A stretch of 64,000 nucleotides of DNA from Phoronis australis (taxonomy: Eukaryota > Phoronida > Phoronidae): the NCBI GenBank assembly GCA_002633005.1, contig NMRA01000080.1:649291-713290 (forward strand), in the 5' to 3' direction. Every line of letters starts with the position of its first letter. The stretch's first letter is position 1. The notes under the pieces are model-generated. The model was not told the DNA's origin. It ran no database searches and worked only from the letters and a program-made list of their open reading frames with translations. A program made the translations under genes and the position numbers. Of this stretch, positions 12,101 through 21,600 are shown piece after piece.

Positions 12101-14756
12101 AGCAAAGATTTTGTTTGACAATAGGTGAGGCAGAAAATGAGGACAAGCCCGCTACGTCACCTACGGGATCCGCGGAAGAAAAGGCAGAAGGTGGGTCAGG
12201 TGTTACAGCAGTGACCTTTTTGCGGATAGCGAGAGACTGCGTATACACAGGGTGTTGTGGGATAGCAATTATCCCAAGCAGTATTGCCAGAAGACGTAGA
12301 TATAGGATTTAGTAGAGTTTCAAGTGGCCTTAAATGCAGTTTATCTCAGATATGTGTAAGCGAGTGGCATGTAATCCAAAATGAGCTTCTTGATTGTGAA
12401 GTAGGTGATTCCCTGCGTGACGCATTCTGGATTCTTGGCGCATTAATTTTCGTTATAAACGGAAAGGGCTTTAGGGGAGACTCAATTCGTAATGCCACAC
12501 ACCGTAACATGTTTGAAAATCTTTGAAGTGATATTGGAACCTTTTGAAGGTATTTTAATCTGGAGTGTTGGTGCCCCTAATTTTGCTCAGTTGCACCATT
12601 CATTGAGCAAAATGTATTGGTTGCATCTGCAGGTATTGCACTACCTCAAATTAGTTGGTCAAACCAGCTGGCATCGGTTTTTCAAATGCAGTGCGAATTG
12701 TTGCCTTATGGTAGTTTCCTGCTTAGTCCTAACGTTATCCATTATTTGTTGTAGGTGAAGAAACTGAGAAAGAAAACAAAGGTAAAACCATTATCAATTT
12801 TTATGCAACTAGCCATCAGGCCCAAGTTGGTTATGATATAAAATCTCACCAATTGAGGACTTAATATGGTGGACAAGCGAAATTTATTTTCTCATTTTTT
12901 CGTAAATAATGCATAGCGCCACAATGATGCTTTGTCGTATCCAAGTTCTGTACCATAGCAAGCAATTCACTATTGTGTGAAATGTTGTGGGCATTCAGAA
13001 TGATATTAGAAGCCCTTGAGAAAGTAAAAAGTGCTATGATTTTGGCAATATTATTTTTATCTGAAATTGGTGAGGTTTTGCCGTACATATTGTTGTGCAT
13101 GTGGTGAACTGCTGGAAAGTTGAGGCGTGTGTATTTCATTTAAGATTGATAAGAGTCTGTGTCATAGTTCAGGAATTGCTGTGTGTTTCTGTAAATGTTC
13201 AACCTTCTTGTTGCTCTTTTTAAGCTTAAAGACGCCATAAATTTGGTTTCAACCAGTTAACACCTGTTGACCACCACTTGATCTCTTAACTCTTTCCAAG
13301 TCAGATAGTGAACCTTGTTCATTTTTAAACATTTTAAGCGAGTTTCATTATGTCTATGTAGATTGATAAATTGAAAGTGTTACTAACCTTGTGATCTGCG
13401 GAATTCCTGAAACAATTTGAGCGCGGCTGCCTATAGCCTTTTGGTGGAGGTTTTCATCATGGATTGTGCAGTTTTTTTATCTTTGTCAAGAAGTTATTTA
13501 GATGCAACGTATGGTGTAAAATCAGGGCTGATGGAAATCTGCATGGCAGAGTTAAGTGCCCCTTTAAGAAACATCAGGCAGTATGGTATATCTTTGACCT
13601 AATTATGTTTTAGAAGGCGAGGCGGAGGTTACAGAGACTGCTGAGGGAGACAAACCCGAATCCCCTGCTGCTGACGAAGCACCTGCCGACACAGACAAAC
13701 CAGCAGACGATACACAGCCAGCGGCAGACGACGAGAAACCGGCAGCAGACGATGGTGAGCCTGCAACAGACCAGTCAGATAAACCAGCAGACGAGACGGA
13801 GAAGACAGAAGACACTGCTGTGGATGGACCTAAATCATCTGATGAAGGTACACTGGTTGAAATGTTGGGTTTTAGCAATTAGTTTGATCATTTTTGACAT
13901 GCTTTAAGCATTTAGTGATCATCCTTAAGTATTTTTGAATTGTCGGAAGTGCTCCAAACTTACACTTAGTGAAGGAACAGGTTACTGACATGTACTTCTA
14001 GAATTTTCTGAAAGTGATGGTGGAAGCCATCTATTAGAGAGGGAGGAATATCTGCACGGAGGGGAGGGGCTCGGCTAAAAAAGAATACATGTTCAAATTT
14101 GAAAGGGTCAATAAGTATTAACGATTCCGTATCTAGAATGACTGTTGTAGAAAGTTATTGTAACATAGTTTTCACTTTAAGATGTATGTGCGTGCTCTTA
14201 ACTATGCTAAGTGTATAGCAGGAAGTACAAGACAATGCTATCTGAACATCATCTACGCTGAACAAATTGCAGTTGTATGCATTGACAACTTATAAACTTT
14301 AAAACAAAAAATTCTGCAAGTAGGTGACCTTTGAACTAACAATGTATTTTGGGGGCTTACATAACCCCATCATGCAGTACTATTCCCCAGCACCTCGTCA
14401 TGATACTTACTGGACCCGGTTGAGTGATTTGTGGCAGATCATTTTCGACACAAAACACGTTCCTAAAGCATTTGGCTATTTTTCTACTTCATATTCACAT
14501 CGTCGCTATATGTTGTGTTTATAACTAATTTGACCAAGCAATCACAGAGATATGGATTTTGCGTGCAAGTTCCACTTTAAGTAAGGCATGAGGCAAGTGA
14601 CAATTAAAAGGAAATTTTTATTTTGAAATTGGAATAATTCTAATATCTTCATCAGATACTTTTTGTTGGATTTGTTGGTACTGTCCATAAAACTGTAGTA
14701 AGAACATGTCATTGGTTTATTTTTCAGGCACGACTGAAGACAAACCAGCTGAATAG
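165..14756 (+). CDS. Acidic low-complexity protein gene, 3' part (multi-exon, 5' end outside window)
   Basis: I do not recognise this gene. At least eleven exons join into one frame, and a twelfth is likely. Every internal exon length is divisible by three and every junction is phase 1, nearly always ending in A-G and resuming on the second base of a codon. Together they encode roughly 1,170 residues, rich in Glu, Pro, Thr, Ser, Ala and Asp, with no membrane segment or globular domain visible. The middle carries TPSP-type proline-directed phosphorylation motifs and an EPIEEPA heptad array; the C-terminal third is made of short Glu/Ala/Lys/Pro exons and ends in EDKPAE. Composition recalls neurofilament-heavy or microtubule-associated tails, but that is analogy only. 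Uniform phase means any exon could be skipped without a frameshift, so many isoforms are plausible. The start codon lies upstream of the window. Introns hold repeats and no other gene that I see. Confidence 0.75.
695..757. repeat. 21-base tandem repeat, 3 units
   Basis: Three units built on TGACATCATTACTTGACCCC with exact 21-base spacing (starts 695, 716, 737), in the intron just before exon b. The 21-base period also occurs in the coding array of exon e, but the sequences are unrelated. Confidence 0.85.
777..815 (+). CDS. Acidic-protein exon b
   Basis: Thirteen-codon phase 1 exon after CTGCAG, encoding GEESEYSEEDFEL and then GTTGTT. It is very acidic with a Tyr and Ser that could be phosphorylated. 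The short length and the non-optimal donor lower confidence; phase and composition match the other exons. Confidence 0.6.
   Translation: MKSRNTQKRTSN
1387..1411. repeat. (TGTTG)n microsatellite
   Basis: Pentanucleotide TGTTG/GTGTT run inside an intron. The complementary ACAAC run occurs at 47622-47641, in an SLC34 intron. Confidence 0.85.
2020..2073 (+). CDS. Candidate acidic-protein exon with non-canonical CG acceptor
   Basis: Eighteen codons, lysine- and serine-rich (KSKKSYSDTKGDSTSRQ), ending in a clean phase 1 donor GTATTG. The frame works only if splicing occurs after CCACG at 2015-2019 instead of CCACAG. A branch-point-like TGCTAAC lies at 1988-1994 and a pyrimidine tract precedes the site. 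Using either nearby true AG breaks the frame. It may be an allele with a mutated acceptor, an assembly error, or a skipped exon. Confidence 0.35.
2128..2304 (+). CDS. Acidic-protein exon c (Ser/Thr/Pro-rich)
   Basis: Fifty-nine codons, phase 1 at both ends, after ATCACAAG and before GTATCA. The product is rich in Ser, Thr, Pro and Arg with stretches such as TSPPSSTHPARTRSQS, and contains one of the few Cys residues of the protein. Reading through the donor meets a stop only after more than 50 bases, so the exon end is set by the splice site and by frame continuity with the next exon. Confidence 0.7.
2902..3231. mobile_element. Non-autonomous inverted-repeat element (TTAAAGGGAGACTGCAC ends)
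   Basis: A 330-base element in the intron before exon d. The left end TTAAAGGGAGACTGCAC is repeated inverted at the right end with one mismatch (17 bases). No coding capacity, so it is a MITE-like element. It ends 57 bases before the exon d acceptor. Confidence 0.8.
3289..5022 (+). CDS. Acidic-protein exon d, giant TPSP-rich exon
   Basis: A 1,734-base exon (578 codons), phase 1 at both ends, after TTCTTCAG and before GTAATG. The first two thirds consist of degenerate units of about 20-25 residues in which Gln-rich segments (EQQ, DQQ, HQD) alternate with K-x-TTP motifs. The last third, about 4530-4910, holds repeated GTPSP, KTPSP and RTPSP motifs and two copies of a PY(I/L)GTPSP element. These are proline-directed kinase consensus sites. 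No known domain is visible. The long opposite-strand reading frames here (for example 4062-4511) are shadows of the codon bias. Confidence 0.85.
5506..6249 (+). CDS. Acidic-protein exon e with EPIEEPA heptad array
   Basis: A 248-codon exon, phase 1 at both ends, after ATTGCAG and before GTTTCT. It is extremely rich in Glu. From about 5940 it becomes a run of heptads of the type xxEPIEE; eight units at 6009-6176 are nearly perfect 21-base DNA repeats. The reading frame continues past the donor to 6470, but that tail is hydrophobic and Cys-rich and reads as intron. The Glu periodicity suggests an extended or helical spacer; I see no catalytic or binding motif. Confidence 0.85.
6009..6176 (+). 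repeat. 21-base coding minisatellite (8 units)
   Basis: Eight head-to-tail 21-base units based on GAACCAATAGAAGAACCAGC. Units 2 to 5 are almost identical; the outer ones carry substitutions. Each unit codes for one EPIEEPA heptad, so copy-number change preserves the frame. Confidence 0.95.
8083..8184 (+). CDS. Acidic-protein exon f
   Basis: Thirty-four codons, phase 1 at both ends, after CATTTCAG and before GTGTCT. It encodes a Glu/Gly/Ser-rich segment including KLEESGFVQNDANG. It is isolated between two long introns (6250-8082 and 8185-10788). Confidence 0.7.
8491..8690. mobile_element. AAATTGGTCTC-family element, degraded copy
   Basis: The left end AAATTGGTCTC plus internal similarity (GATGAGAAGTGAT, AAAGCACT..GGCAGTT) to the better-preserved copy at 61241-61472. 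The right end is not clear. It lies in an intron of the acidic-protein gene. Confidence 0.55.
10789..11070 (+). CDS. Acidic-protein exon g (possible GC donor; read-through stop at 11073)
   Basis: Ninety-four codons after TTTTGTAG, phase 1 entry. It encodes a Glu/Ala/Thr/Gly segment with many GETE, TEGE and EAEG motifs. At 11070 the sequence is GAAG followed by GCTAGT: a GC-type donor here keeps the phase 1 rule and joins exon h in frame. If it is not spliced, the frame ends two codons later at the TAG at 11073-11075, giving a shorter C terminus (EPAEG). Both outcomes are plausible, and they change whether exons h to k belong to the same transcript. Confidence 0.7.
11909..12000. mobile_element. 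AAATTGGTCTC-family fragment
   Basis: Left terminal sequence AAATTGGTCTCAGCTTGT followed by CGTTATTCGCGAAG and TTTCAAAGCACTG, also found at 8491 and 61241. Only the first part of the element remains. Confidence 0.5.
12125..12190 (+). CDS. Acidic-protein exon h
   Basis: Twenty-two codons, phase 1 at both ends, after ACAATAG and before GTGGGT. It encodes GEAENEDKPATSPTGSAEEK and a final AE, similar in composition to the previous and following exons. Confidence 0.7.
12755..12781 (+). CDS. Acidic-protein micro-exon i
   Basis: A 27-base exon, phase 1 at both ends, after TTGTTGTAG and before GTAAAA. It encodes GEETEKENK. It is supported by strong splice sites, phase and composition despite its size. 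Confidence 0.65.
13614..13847 (+). CDS. Acidic-protein exon j (DKPADD repeats)
   Basis: Seventy-eight codons, phase 1 at both ends, after ATGTTTTAG and before GTACAC. It encodes degenerate repeats around DKPAD, DEKPAADD and SDKPADE: acidic, Ala/Pro-rich and probably unstructured. The opposite-strand reading frame at 13603-13878 is its Ser/Ala-rich shadow. Confidence 0.75.
14728..14756 (+). CDS. Acidic-protein terminal exon k
   Basis: After TTTTTCAG, phase 1, encoding GTTEDKPAE and a TAG stop at 14754-14756. The last residues repeat the EDKPA theme of exons h and j, which supports their being one protein. Confidence 0.7.
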
Positions 14757-14895
14757 TCTGAGATGATTCCGGATCATTCCTGCTGGTGCTGCCATCTTTT
14801 GGAAATGTATGGGTTTTACAACATTCCTTACTGCATGTGTAGACCATTTTGTGCCAGTGGTAATACTGGTTGACTCTGTTTTAAATTTACGAAAA

Positions 14896-14901
14896 AATAA
14901 A
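14896..14901 (+). promoter_or_regulatory. Candidate polyadenylation signal, proximal
   Basis: AATAAA 140 bases after the stop of the acidic-protein gene. A second AATAAA lies at 15300-15305. Either could end the transcript. Confidence 0.4.
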
Positions 14902-15299
14902 GAGGAAATTTGCTGCATTTCTCTAAGGGTGACAAGTGGAAATGAAGTGTACATAGGAACAACTATTTCATGTGTATTGTTGTTGTTGGTGAACCAAGTG
15001 TATGTCTTGTTTCACTGTTTGTGTAGTTGCATGCCATGTGCAGATGTCTGAATTGTTTGAAATATTCATCCAGAATTTCATCATTTCAGATGTTTATTAT
15101 GTCACCATTAAAAAGTTATGAGTTATTTAAGAGACAGTTTGGACAAAGCATTCCAAAATTTTGAAAGATACTGCTTAGGTATTATATGTTTATGGACATT
15201 TCTGTAACTTTATCCGTCCTACATATTTTTATGTATTCTGGTTACAATATTTAAGAATTTTACCAGTTTTACCTAGTTTTGTGATGTTTATGTTTGATA

Positions 15300-15305
15300 A
15301 ATAAA
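15300..15305 (+). promoter_or_regulatory. Candidate polyadenylation signal, distal
   Basis: AATAAA in an AT-rich stretch about 545 bases after the stop codon, an alternative 3' end for the acidic-protein gene. Confidence 0.4.
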
Positions 15306-16268
15306 TTATTAATTATTCCATCCTTTGTGTAATTTAGTTTGTTAATCATCAGCTCAATGAGCAAATGCATGCTGAAGTTGTTTTGTGGCCTAGGGTGGTG
15401 AAGCTGTAAGTGCGACTGGCTTGCGACAGATTCATTCCTGGGGGGAACTTGCATGTCAGTTCAAAAGCCTATTGTGTGTAAGCAACACCCATGATTTACA
15501 GCCATCCACTTAATTCTAAGCCACTATGCATACTAGTTCCCCCCTCCAAGGTCAAAATGCTTATTTCGTGACTCATTCTAGACTTCGCTCTTTCTTTGTG
15601 CTTCTGTTCAGGAAGGTCTAACGCCCAGGTGTAGCTTAGATTTTCATTGCTTGGGCAGTTCATTATTAAATTGGCTGATGATCGTTGAATGTAATGGCCT
15701 ACTGTTGACAAAGTTTACTTTATGTTCCAATGTTTTGAGTTTCTGTAGCAACAATGTCAGGTTCAAATCCCTGTCTATGACAGTCTTCGCTGTGACTGGG
15801 GCATAGGCGTGAAACCTTTCATTAAGCTGGTCCCCAGAGTACTCCGGTCTTAATTCGTGAATGTGGTTATTATTTGAGCAACACAATCTGAAACTAGGTC
15901 AAGTATCACCCCCCACCCTTAAATAGTCTTGCCTCTGGTCACTGAGCTGTCTTGTGTGCAAATATGCGGAACCAAAGATATTTACTGGGACTGGATCAAG
16001 TTCATTTTGATTAAGTTTGGTGAAAGCTTATACACGTTATATTATTTCTGGAGGTAGATCACGACTGAAGGGGTTCGTTTACACTTGGTGGATAAGATTT
16101 ACGTTTTGGAATCACACGATACATTTTGCCTGCAGCATTTTTACACACGAACAGAAAAATCTAATTTTTTTTTAAAAACATCTGCAACTTGGAAGCAACT
16201 TAATTACCTCAGTGTGCAATTAACATAAAGTGATGAGTAATTTTGGGCTTTGCAGAATAATGAAGTCG

Positions 16269-16274
16269 TTTATT
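16269..16274 (-). promoter_or_regulatory. Candidate polyadenylation signal, minus strand
   Basis: TTTATT on the plus strand (AATAAA on the minus), about 520 bases past the stop codon of the two-exon minus-strand gene. Confidence 0.35.
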
Positions 16275-16793
16275 GAGAACAGAAGGCCATGGGCCTGCGT
16301 ACAAGAACGACTAGTCAAGATTGTGTCGCGTTACACAGTGTCGCTCGTCTCTCAAAGCTAAATGTACAAACTTTAAACTTGTCTCTTAAAACCTAGAAAG
16401 CGTCAAAAATATATCCAATATATACCACCCTCTTTCTATGATTTAAAATTATTTTTAGAAATTCATAAAACGAGGTTTGGTTGAAGGCGAGCACGACAGT
16501 TTTGTTTCTTTATAACTAGAACGCACTCCCAAACATGCAGTACGCTATTTGTCGATCCTCCAAACAACAACAATGGGGAGATACTGCAAGTTAGAGTGAA
16601 TTAAAGTTGTAAACGCACAGCACTCGACGTGTTTTCAACGAATTTTTTGCGAAAAAGAGAGCCTGTTGTCAACTTTTGATTCAAATACGAAAAGGGTGAC
16701 TTTTGACGTCCCAAATGATACTCACTGTCCTTAAATTTGACAGTTTTAAGCGCAATTGGTGAAAATAATTTTTCCTCTTTTAAGGAAGTATTG

Positions 16794-18082
16794 TTAACGA
16801 GTTTTAGCCCGTTCGTTGTTTTGACAGTCCATACTATTCTCGTCAGGAACAACGGTGTCCACGCACGGAGGCGGCACGGGAATGTTTATCGAGTCTTTGG
16901 CAATCTGTTGTGTTGTCGGTGAAATGGGATTTTTTGCTAGTTGATTTTCCACTTCTGGGTAATCGGTCATAAAGTACAGGTCGTCTCCCGTTGAGTAAGA
17001 TTCTCCAAGCTGAAGTCTGTCGCCTTTTGAGTCTTTCAAACCCAAATCCTCCGTTTTACACCTTGATATTCGTTTGGATTTCAACCCCTTCTTTGTTAGC
17101 TCTCTCACGTTTAAAACAACCGGCTGGTGGAATTTTATAAACGCGTTAGCATGCTGTAATTTGTCACGCAGAGACAGCACCGAGTCAGTTTTTGTTAAAG
17201 GCCTTTCGAGTGTGTCGTCTGCTTTTCGCGTAGATGACGAAGAGTTTTGCCTCTTGCATCGTCTGGATGGTATTGGTGCACGTGTGCCATCCGGGACCTC
17301 TCTCGCGTGAAATCCTTCTGGAAGCCCTTTGTCAAAATTGACTGTACTGTTCGTTTCCAAGTAGTTCACTATTTGTCGAGCGCTTTCACTGAATTCGCTT
17401 CCACTGTCTTTGAGGCTTTCAAAGTTAATGGAAAAGTTTTCGTTGATTCCTTCGCCGGCAGTCATGTCGCGGTCATCTTTTTGGCGAACGATTGCTGTTG
17501 GCTCTTGCTCGGGAAGAATTTTTAAGTCTACTGTGCTGGCATCCTCTGGCAGAACGTGGTCTTTAAATGACACAGATTTCGCGCGTGGAGTGACGACTGC
17601 GCCAGATTTCTGAGAAACTTCGCGCTGGTCGTGGTCGGGCATGTCATGCACTCGTGGAGAAACATTAAATACCTGGGGGTGCCTGATAAATGAGTTTTCA
17701 CGAAAAATGGAAGTCTCTCCGTACCGGCAAGGGTCTAGTAGACGTTTCATTGAGTGGACGCTTGCAAACGATAACCGGTAGCAAGAGTAGGAATGCTCTT
17801 CAGCTTGAGGAGTATTCGTCCTCGTTTCGTCCATATGGTGAGGAGTAACTGGTTCAAGTTTCATTGGAGATTTTTCGGACTCCTTTTCTTTTGCAAGTAC
17901 ACCATTTTTCTTGCCATCACTTGTCCCGTAGCTTGAAGATCTCATTGAGTTTATCATGAACTGTCCTTTTAAGTGATCGACATATTTTGATCTACGTTGA
18001 GGGAAAGCATGAATTTCCCCGCGTTTTAAGAATTTTTCTTCTTTTTGCAAAATATTCTTCGGTCGGTCGTCTTTCTTCAAGT
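16794..18082 (-). CDS. Two-exon gene, exon 2
   Basis: 1,289 bases from a TTTTAG acceptor to the stop: two bases completing the split codon plus 428 codons and the stop codon. The first in-frame codon after the split is TTG (Leu), not a start, which shows that an upstream exon is needed. Confidence 0.8.
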
Positions 18083-18671
18083 CTAAAACAGAAATAACTA
18101 GAATTAACTTTATGAAAAGGACATAGTATTTGATGCATGTATTTATTACTTGAAAAGGTCAAGCGATGCAGTATCGATATAATGCACATAGGGGAATGCA
18201 TAGCCGGTTAAAAACAAAAAAACAAAAATCGACTGTTTTGGCCTTTTACAGGCATAAAATGGGTCTCACAGCACTTCTTACCGAAATGAGATTCTATTTC
18301 CGTTAACATACGCTTTGCCTGTGACATGAGACGGTAAGGGAAAAGAAATTCTATGACGGTAAAAAATATCACGACACCGGCATTATGAGAGTAAATGACC
18401 TACAGGTGTATGTCGATTTTCATATTTAGCCTGCAAATCAAGACAATGCAGCGAAATGTACTTGATAGCTGGACTACGATGCGTCAGATTTTCTCTATAC
18501 ATATAAATATGACTAAAGTTTTGAAAACAATTGAAACCTACTTAAAGTACCTGTTTGCCCCGAGTTGTTTCGTCGGGCACCATGTTTGCCTGGGCGTATT
18601 TGTGCATTTTCTGGCTTGCTGATGGTAAGCTGGTACCTCGCAGGCATGGGGCGACACAATTCCCAAGACAT
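16794..18671 (-). CDS. Unrecognised 469-residue basic protein (two exons)
   Basis: Two exons, 18671-18551 and 18082-16794, join in phase 1 (the codon for Asp41 is split) to give 469 residues. I do not recognise the family. The product is hydrophilic, with no signal peptide, membrane segment or obvious domain. It begins MSWELCRPMPARYQ, has basic patches (RRCKRQ, KKGLKSKRISRCK), a Ser run around SSSST, and acidic stretches near the middle. The ATG is the first after an in-frame TAA 27 bases upstream, so exon 1 may be the true first coding exon. Opposite-strand frames of 60-90 codons within exon 2 are shadows. The gene converges on the acidic-protein gene. Homology to a cytoskeletal or ciliary protein is possible but unsupported. 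Confidence 0.75.
18205..18335 (-). mobile_element. Dispersed repeat fragment (TTCTATTTCCGTTA family)
   Basis: Inverted relative to copies at 57840-58105 and 63240-63475. It shares GGTTAAAAACAAAAA, GATTCTATTTCCGTTA and CCTGTGAC. It sits in the single intron of the two-exon gene. Confidence 0.55.
18551..18671 (-). CDS. Two-exon gene, exon 1
   Basis: 121 bases (40 codons plus one base) ending at CAAACAG before GTACTT. It supplies the ATG and a basic N terminus (RPGKHGARRNNSGQT). The intron to exon 2 is 468 bases (18083-18550) and contains a dispersed repeat fragment. Confidence 0.65.
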
Positions 18672-21600
18672 GGAGATGCGTTTTGTACCTGAAAATTAGC
18701 GAAGCATACAGTTGTAAAGCTCGAAAACGTATGAGCTGAAAAAAGCTCCCTTTTAATGCGATTATTTTCTGCTCCGTGTCACCAAAATTAATCCACAATT
18801 TCCGGAAACTGGTGCGTGGCCGATAAACAGAGTTAATGGAGGAAGAAGAGACAGAGGTGAGAAACATTGTTTCTGAAGCAAAAGGCTCTTTCCATCAGGT
18901 CGGAAATAATAAGAAATGGACAAATGGGTTGAAAATCGGAGATAATTTTAGACTGCACCTCGCGCCATTGGCAGCTTGGATTTTCCATTGACGCAGTGTA
19001 ATTTTGTGACTTGAAACAACTGGCGCTTAAAATTATCATATGGCAATCCTGCCTAGCTATTTGCCGTGCGTTGCATTGATTCTAACGCAATGCCAACATA
19101 TACCAAGATGATCTTTTTTGTCCATGTAGGCCTATATCTGAACAAGTAACTCGAGGTCAACGCCGGATACAGGGTCTAGCTAAGCAGGCCCTCGGGAATC
19201 TAAAAATTACTCCGTAGGGTTCAGATGAGTTCAAACTCTGTCCCATCCTCGCTCGCCATCACAGATTTCTCCGATATCGCACCCCATAACAGCGTTTTCC
19301 CGTTCAGTGACTTTACCAGATGTAGGGGGTTCTGAGCGTGTGATAACATCTAGCTTCTTTGTTAACTGCCAAGCACACTCTTTTGTCTGTTACGACAACA
19401 AGTTATCTACCAGGCTTATTACAGACCACGGGTGAACACAGTCAAACTCACAGTGTATTCGGAAAGAATAGATTGTCGTAACTTCGGTTGCAGTTGGGCG
19501 ATTTTGGCGATTCAAAAACTAAACATGATCACCATTTGACGAAGATTTCAGAAATGCTATTGGTTTATGTTCAAATGTGTTGTAGCTTAACTTTTTTAAC
19601 AGCACAACCCAGTCGTAGATACGATCTTATTGGAGATTAGAGCAATTATCGAACAGAAGAGAGCTGACCCTCCAACCATAAATGAAAGAATGGAGTTAAT
19701 CAGTTGTGTAAGATATTGGCTACAGGGGTAAACTTCCTAACTTGTTGTTGGGCAATAGAATCGAACAAGTTGGGAGCAACGGGAAAACGCCGTAATGCAT
19801 TGCCACTGACGCCGCAAAATATTGCGAATCACATGAGCTACATATATTGTAAAAAAGTCGCCCCAACTGAGGATTTTTAAGTTTGCTTAAGCTGGAAAGA
19901 AATTAACGTTAGACCCAATACCAGTCGTGAAACGTACTTGGATAGCTGCCCAAACATCGAATTTGAACGTCCCGGGATAGATTTTGAGTCTCTGTGAGTC
20001 CCTTAGGCATTTTTCTTCTAAATGAACCCTAAATAACTGTTTTAAGATATTTTTGCAACAGTCTGCCAGCGTTACTGTGTGCAATTTTCATAAAAACTAA
20101 GTAGACCAGACGCATAAAACCTGGTTCACAAAGGTGTCCAATCTGACATCTTGCGTTGATGCCACTTAAAGGAGCAAAATAGGTTTTATAGACAGAAAAC
20201 GCATCTTTGGATTATTATTGAGCAGGGAGTGACTTTGAAGGTGCCATGGATGGACAGAGCGTAACCACTAATCTCATTCTTTGAAACAGCTAGGCTTCTC
20301 ACGGTAAGCCGTCTGATTTAGGGTTGACCGATAAGAAGGCAGAACAGACGTCTGGCGAGCGTTCATATGTGAATTTGAGACGGCAGGCGAGACGGAACGC
20401 AGATGGAATGTGAAAGAAGCAGAATATTGGAGACTCATAAAGAATCCGTTGTTTATGCAATGATCCGGCTTGACTAGGATGTCGCTATACATATCTTCCA
20501 CATTTTTCGAATCACGAATATTCGGGACACTCCTAACAATTATCTGTTTATAATAAGTCGAGTCCGGAGTTAGGCGAGCCCCTGCCCCAAGTAAATCTGC
20601 CAATCAATTCATTCAACTTCGTTATGATAATCCTACATACGGGTCATATGATCCGTACGATGTATCTAAATAAATCCTATAATTCAAACAAGTTTCAACG
20701 TGTGTTAGCAAACAATTGAGGTCTACAAATAACGCGCTTCAGGTGACTAGCTAACGATTGAATTACGCATGTGTTATTCGTTTTAAACCACAGCATCAAT
20801 GTTTAGCTAGTGCTCCTGTCACCTAATCCAATAAAGACACAATGGTACATTAGAATACGTGGAACAATTCCCACGCACTATTTTAATCTTCCAACATGAG
20901 CATTCATGTCTAAAATAGTGATTTGTAGGCCGGATAATCCCTGGCCCCGCGAATCTGGGATTCGTCATCTACAGGAAAATTATCAGTCCCGACAAGCACT
21001 TTAGACTTCTTTATCAAAAAATCATCCGAGTCCTTTATTAACGGTCCTCAATGCACGAAGCAAAAAGCAATAACTCGAAACTCAATTCTGGCTTTAATTA
21101 CCAAATCACCACAAATGATGGCTTTTTCCGTATTCAACCTTTCCGGTTTTCTTTTTTCATCCTCCATGCATTAAGTATTATGATTTACCTGGCAACGACC
21201 AAAACTCGTAGCGACCCATGGGGTTCCTGTAATGAGCAGTCTACGAAGACGTCCAGTTGGCAGAAAAAATGTGGTACGTGGATAAACAATTTTAATGATG
21301 ATAATGGTCAAATATCCCGAAAGATTCCAGCAATTGATACGTTTGGTAGACATATTTTTGAATTTAGGGCTGTTTCTTTGCGCTCAGTGTTCAAAATGCG
21401 ATTTACCAAAAGAACGCGCTGATATTCTTGTTGCCACCACTGGCCAAATTAAGATAAGCATCGACTACATTGTCGAAACATTGCAAAACAATGTGGCTTT
21501 ATGTGAATGCCAACAAAGTTTAATATACAGAAGAGGGCGAAACATCACAGAAATATAAATTCTCAAAAAGAAATAAAACACCACATTTGAAAAACGGGAA

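Larger units (their letters stand above)
14757..16793. other. Convergent intergenic region, 3' ends of two genes
   Basis: The acidic-protein gene (plus) and the two-exon gene (minus) converge here. The region holds the candidate poly(A) signals. It also holds GGTTCAAATCCC at about 15761, which resembles a tRNA B box and may be a decayed SINE. I see no gene in it. Confidence 0.5.
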
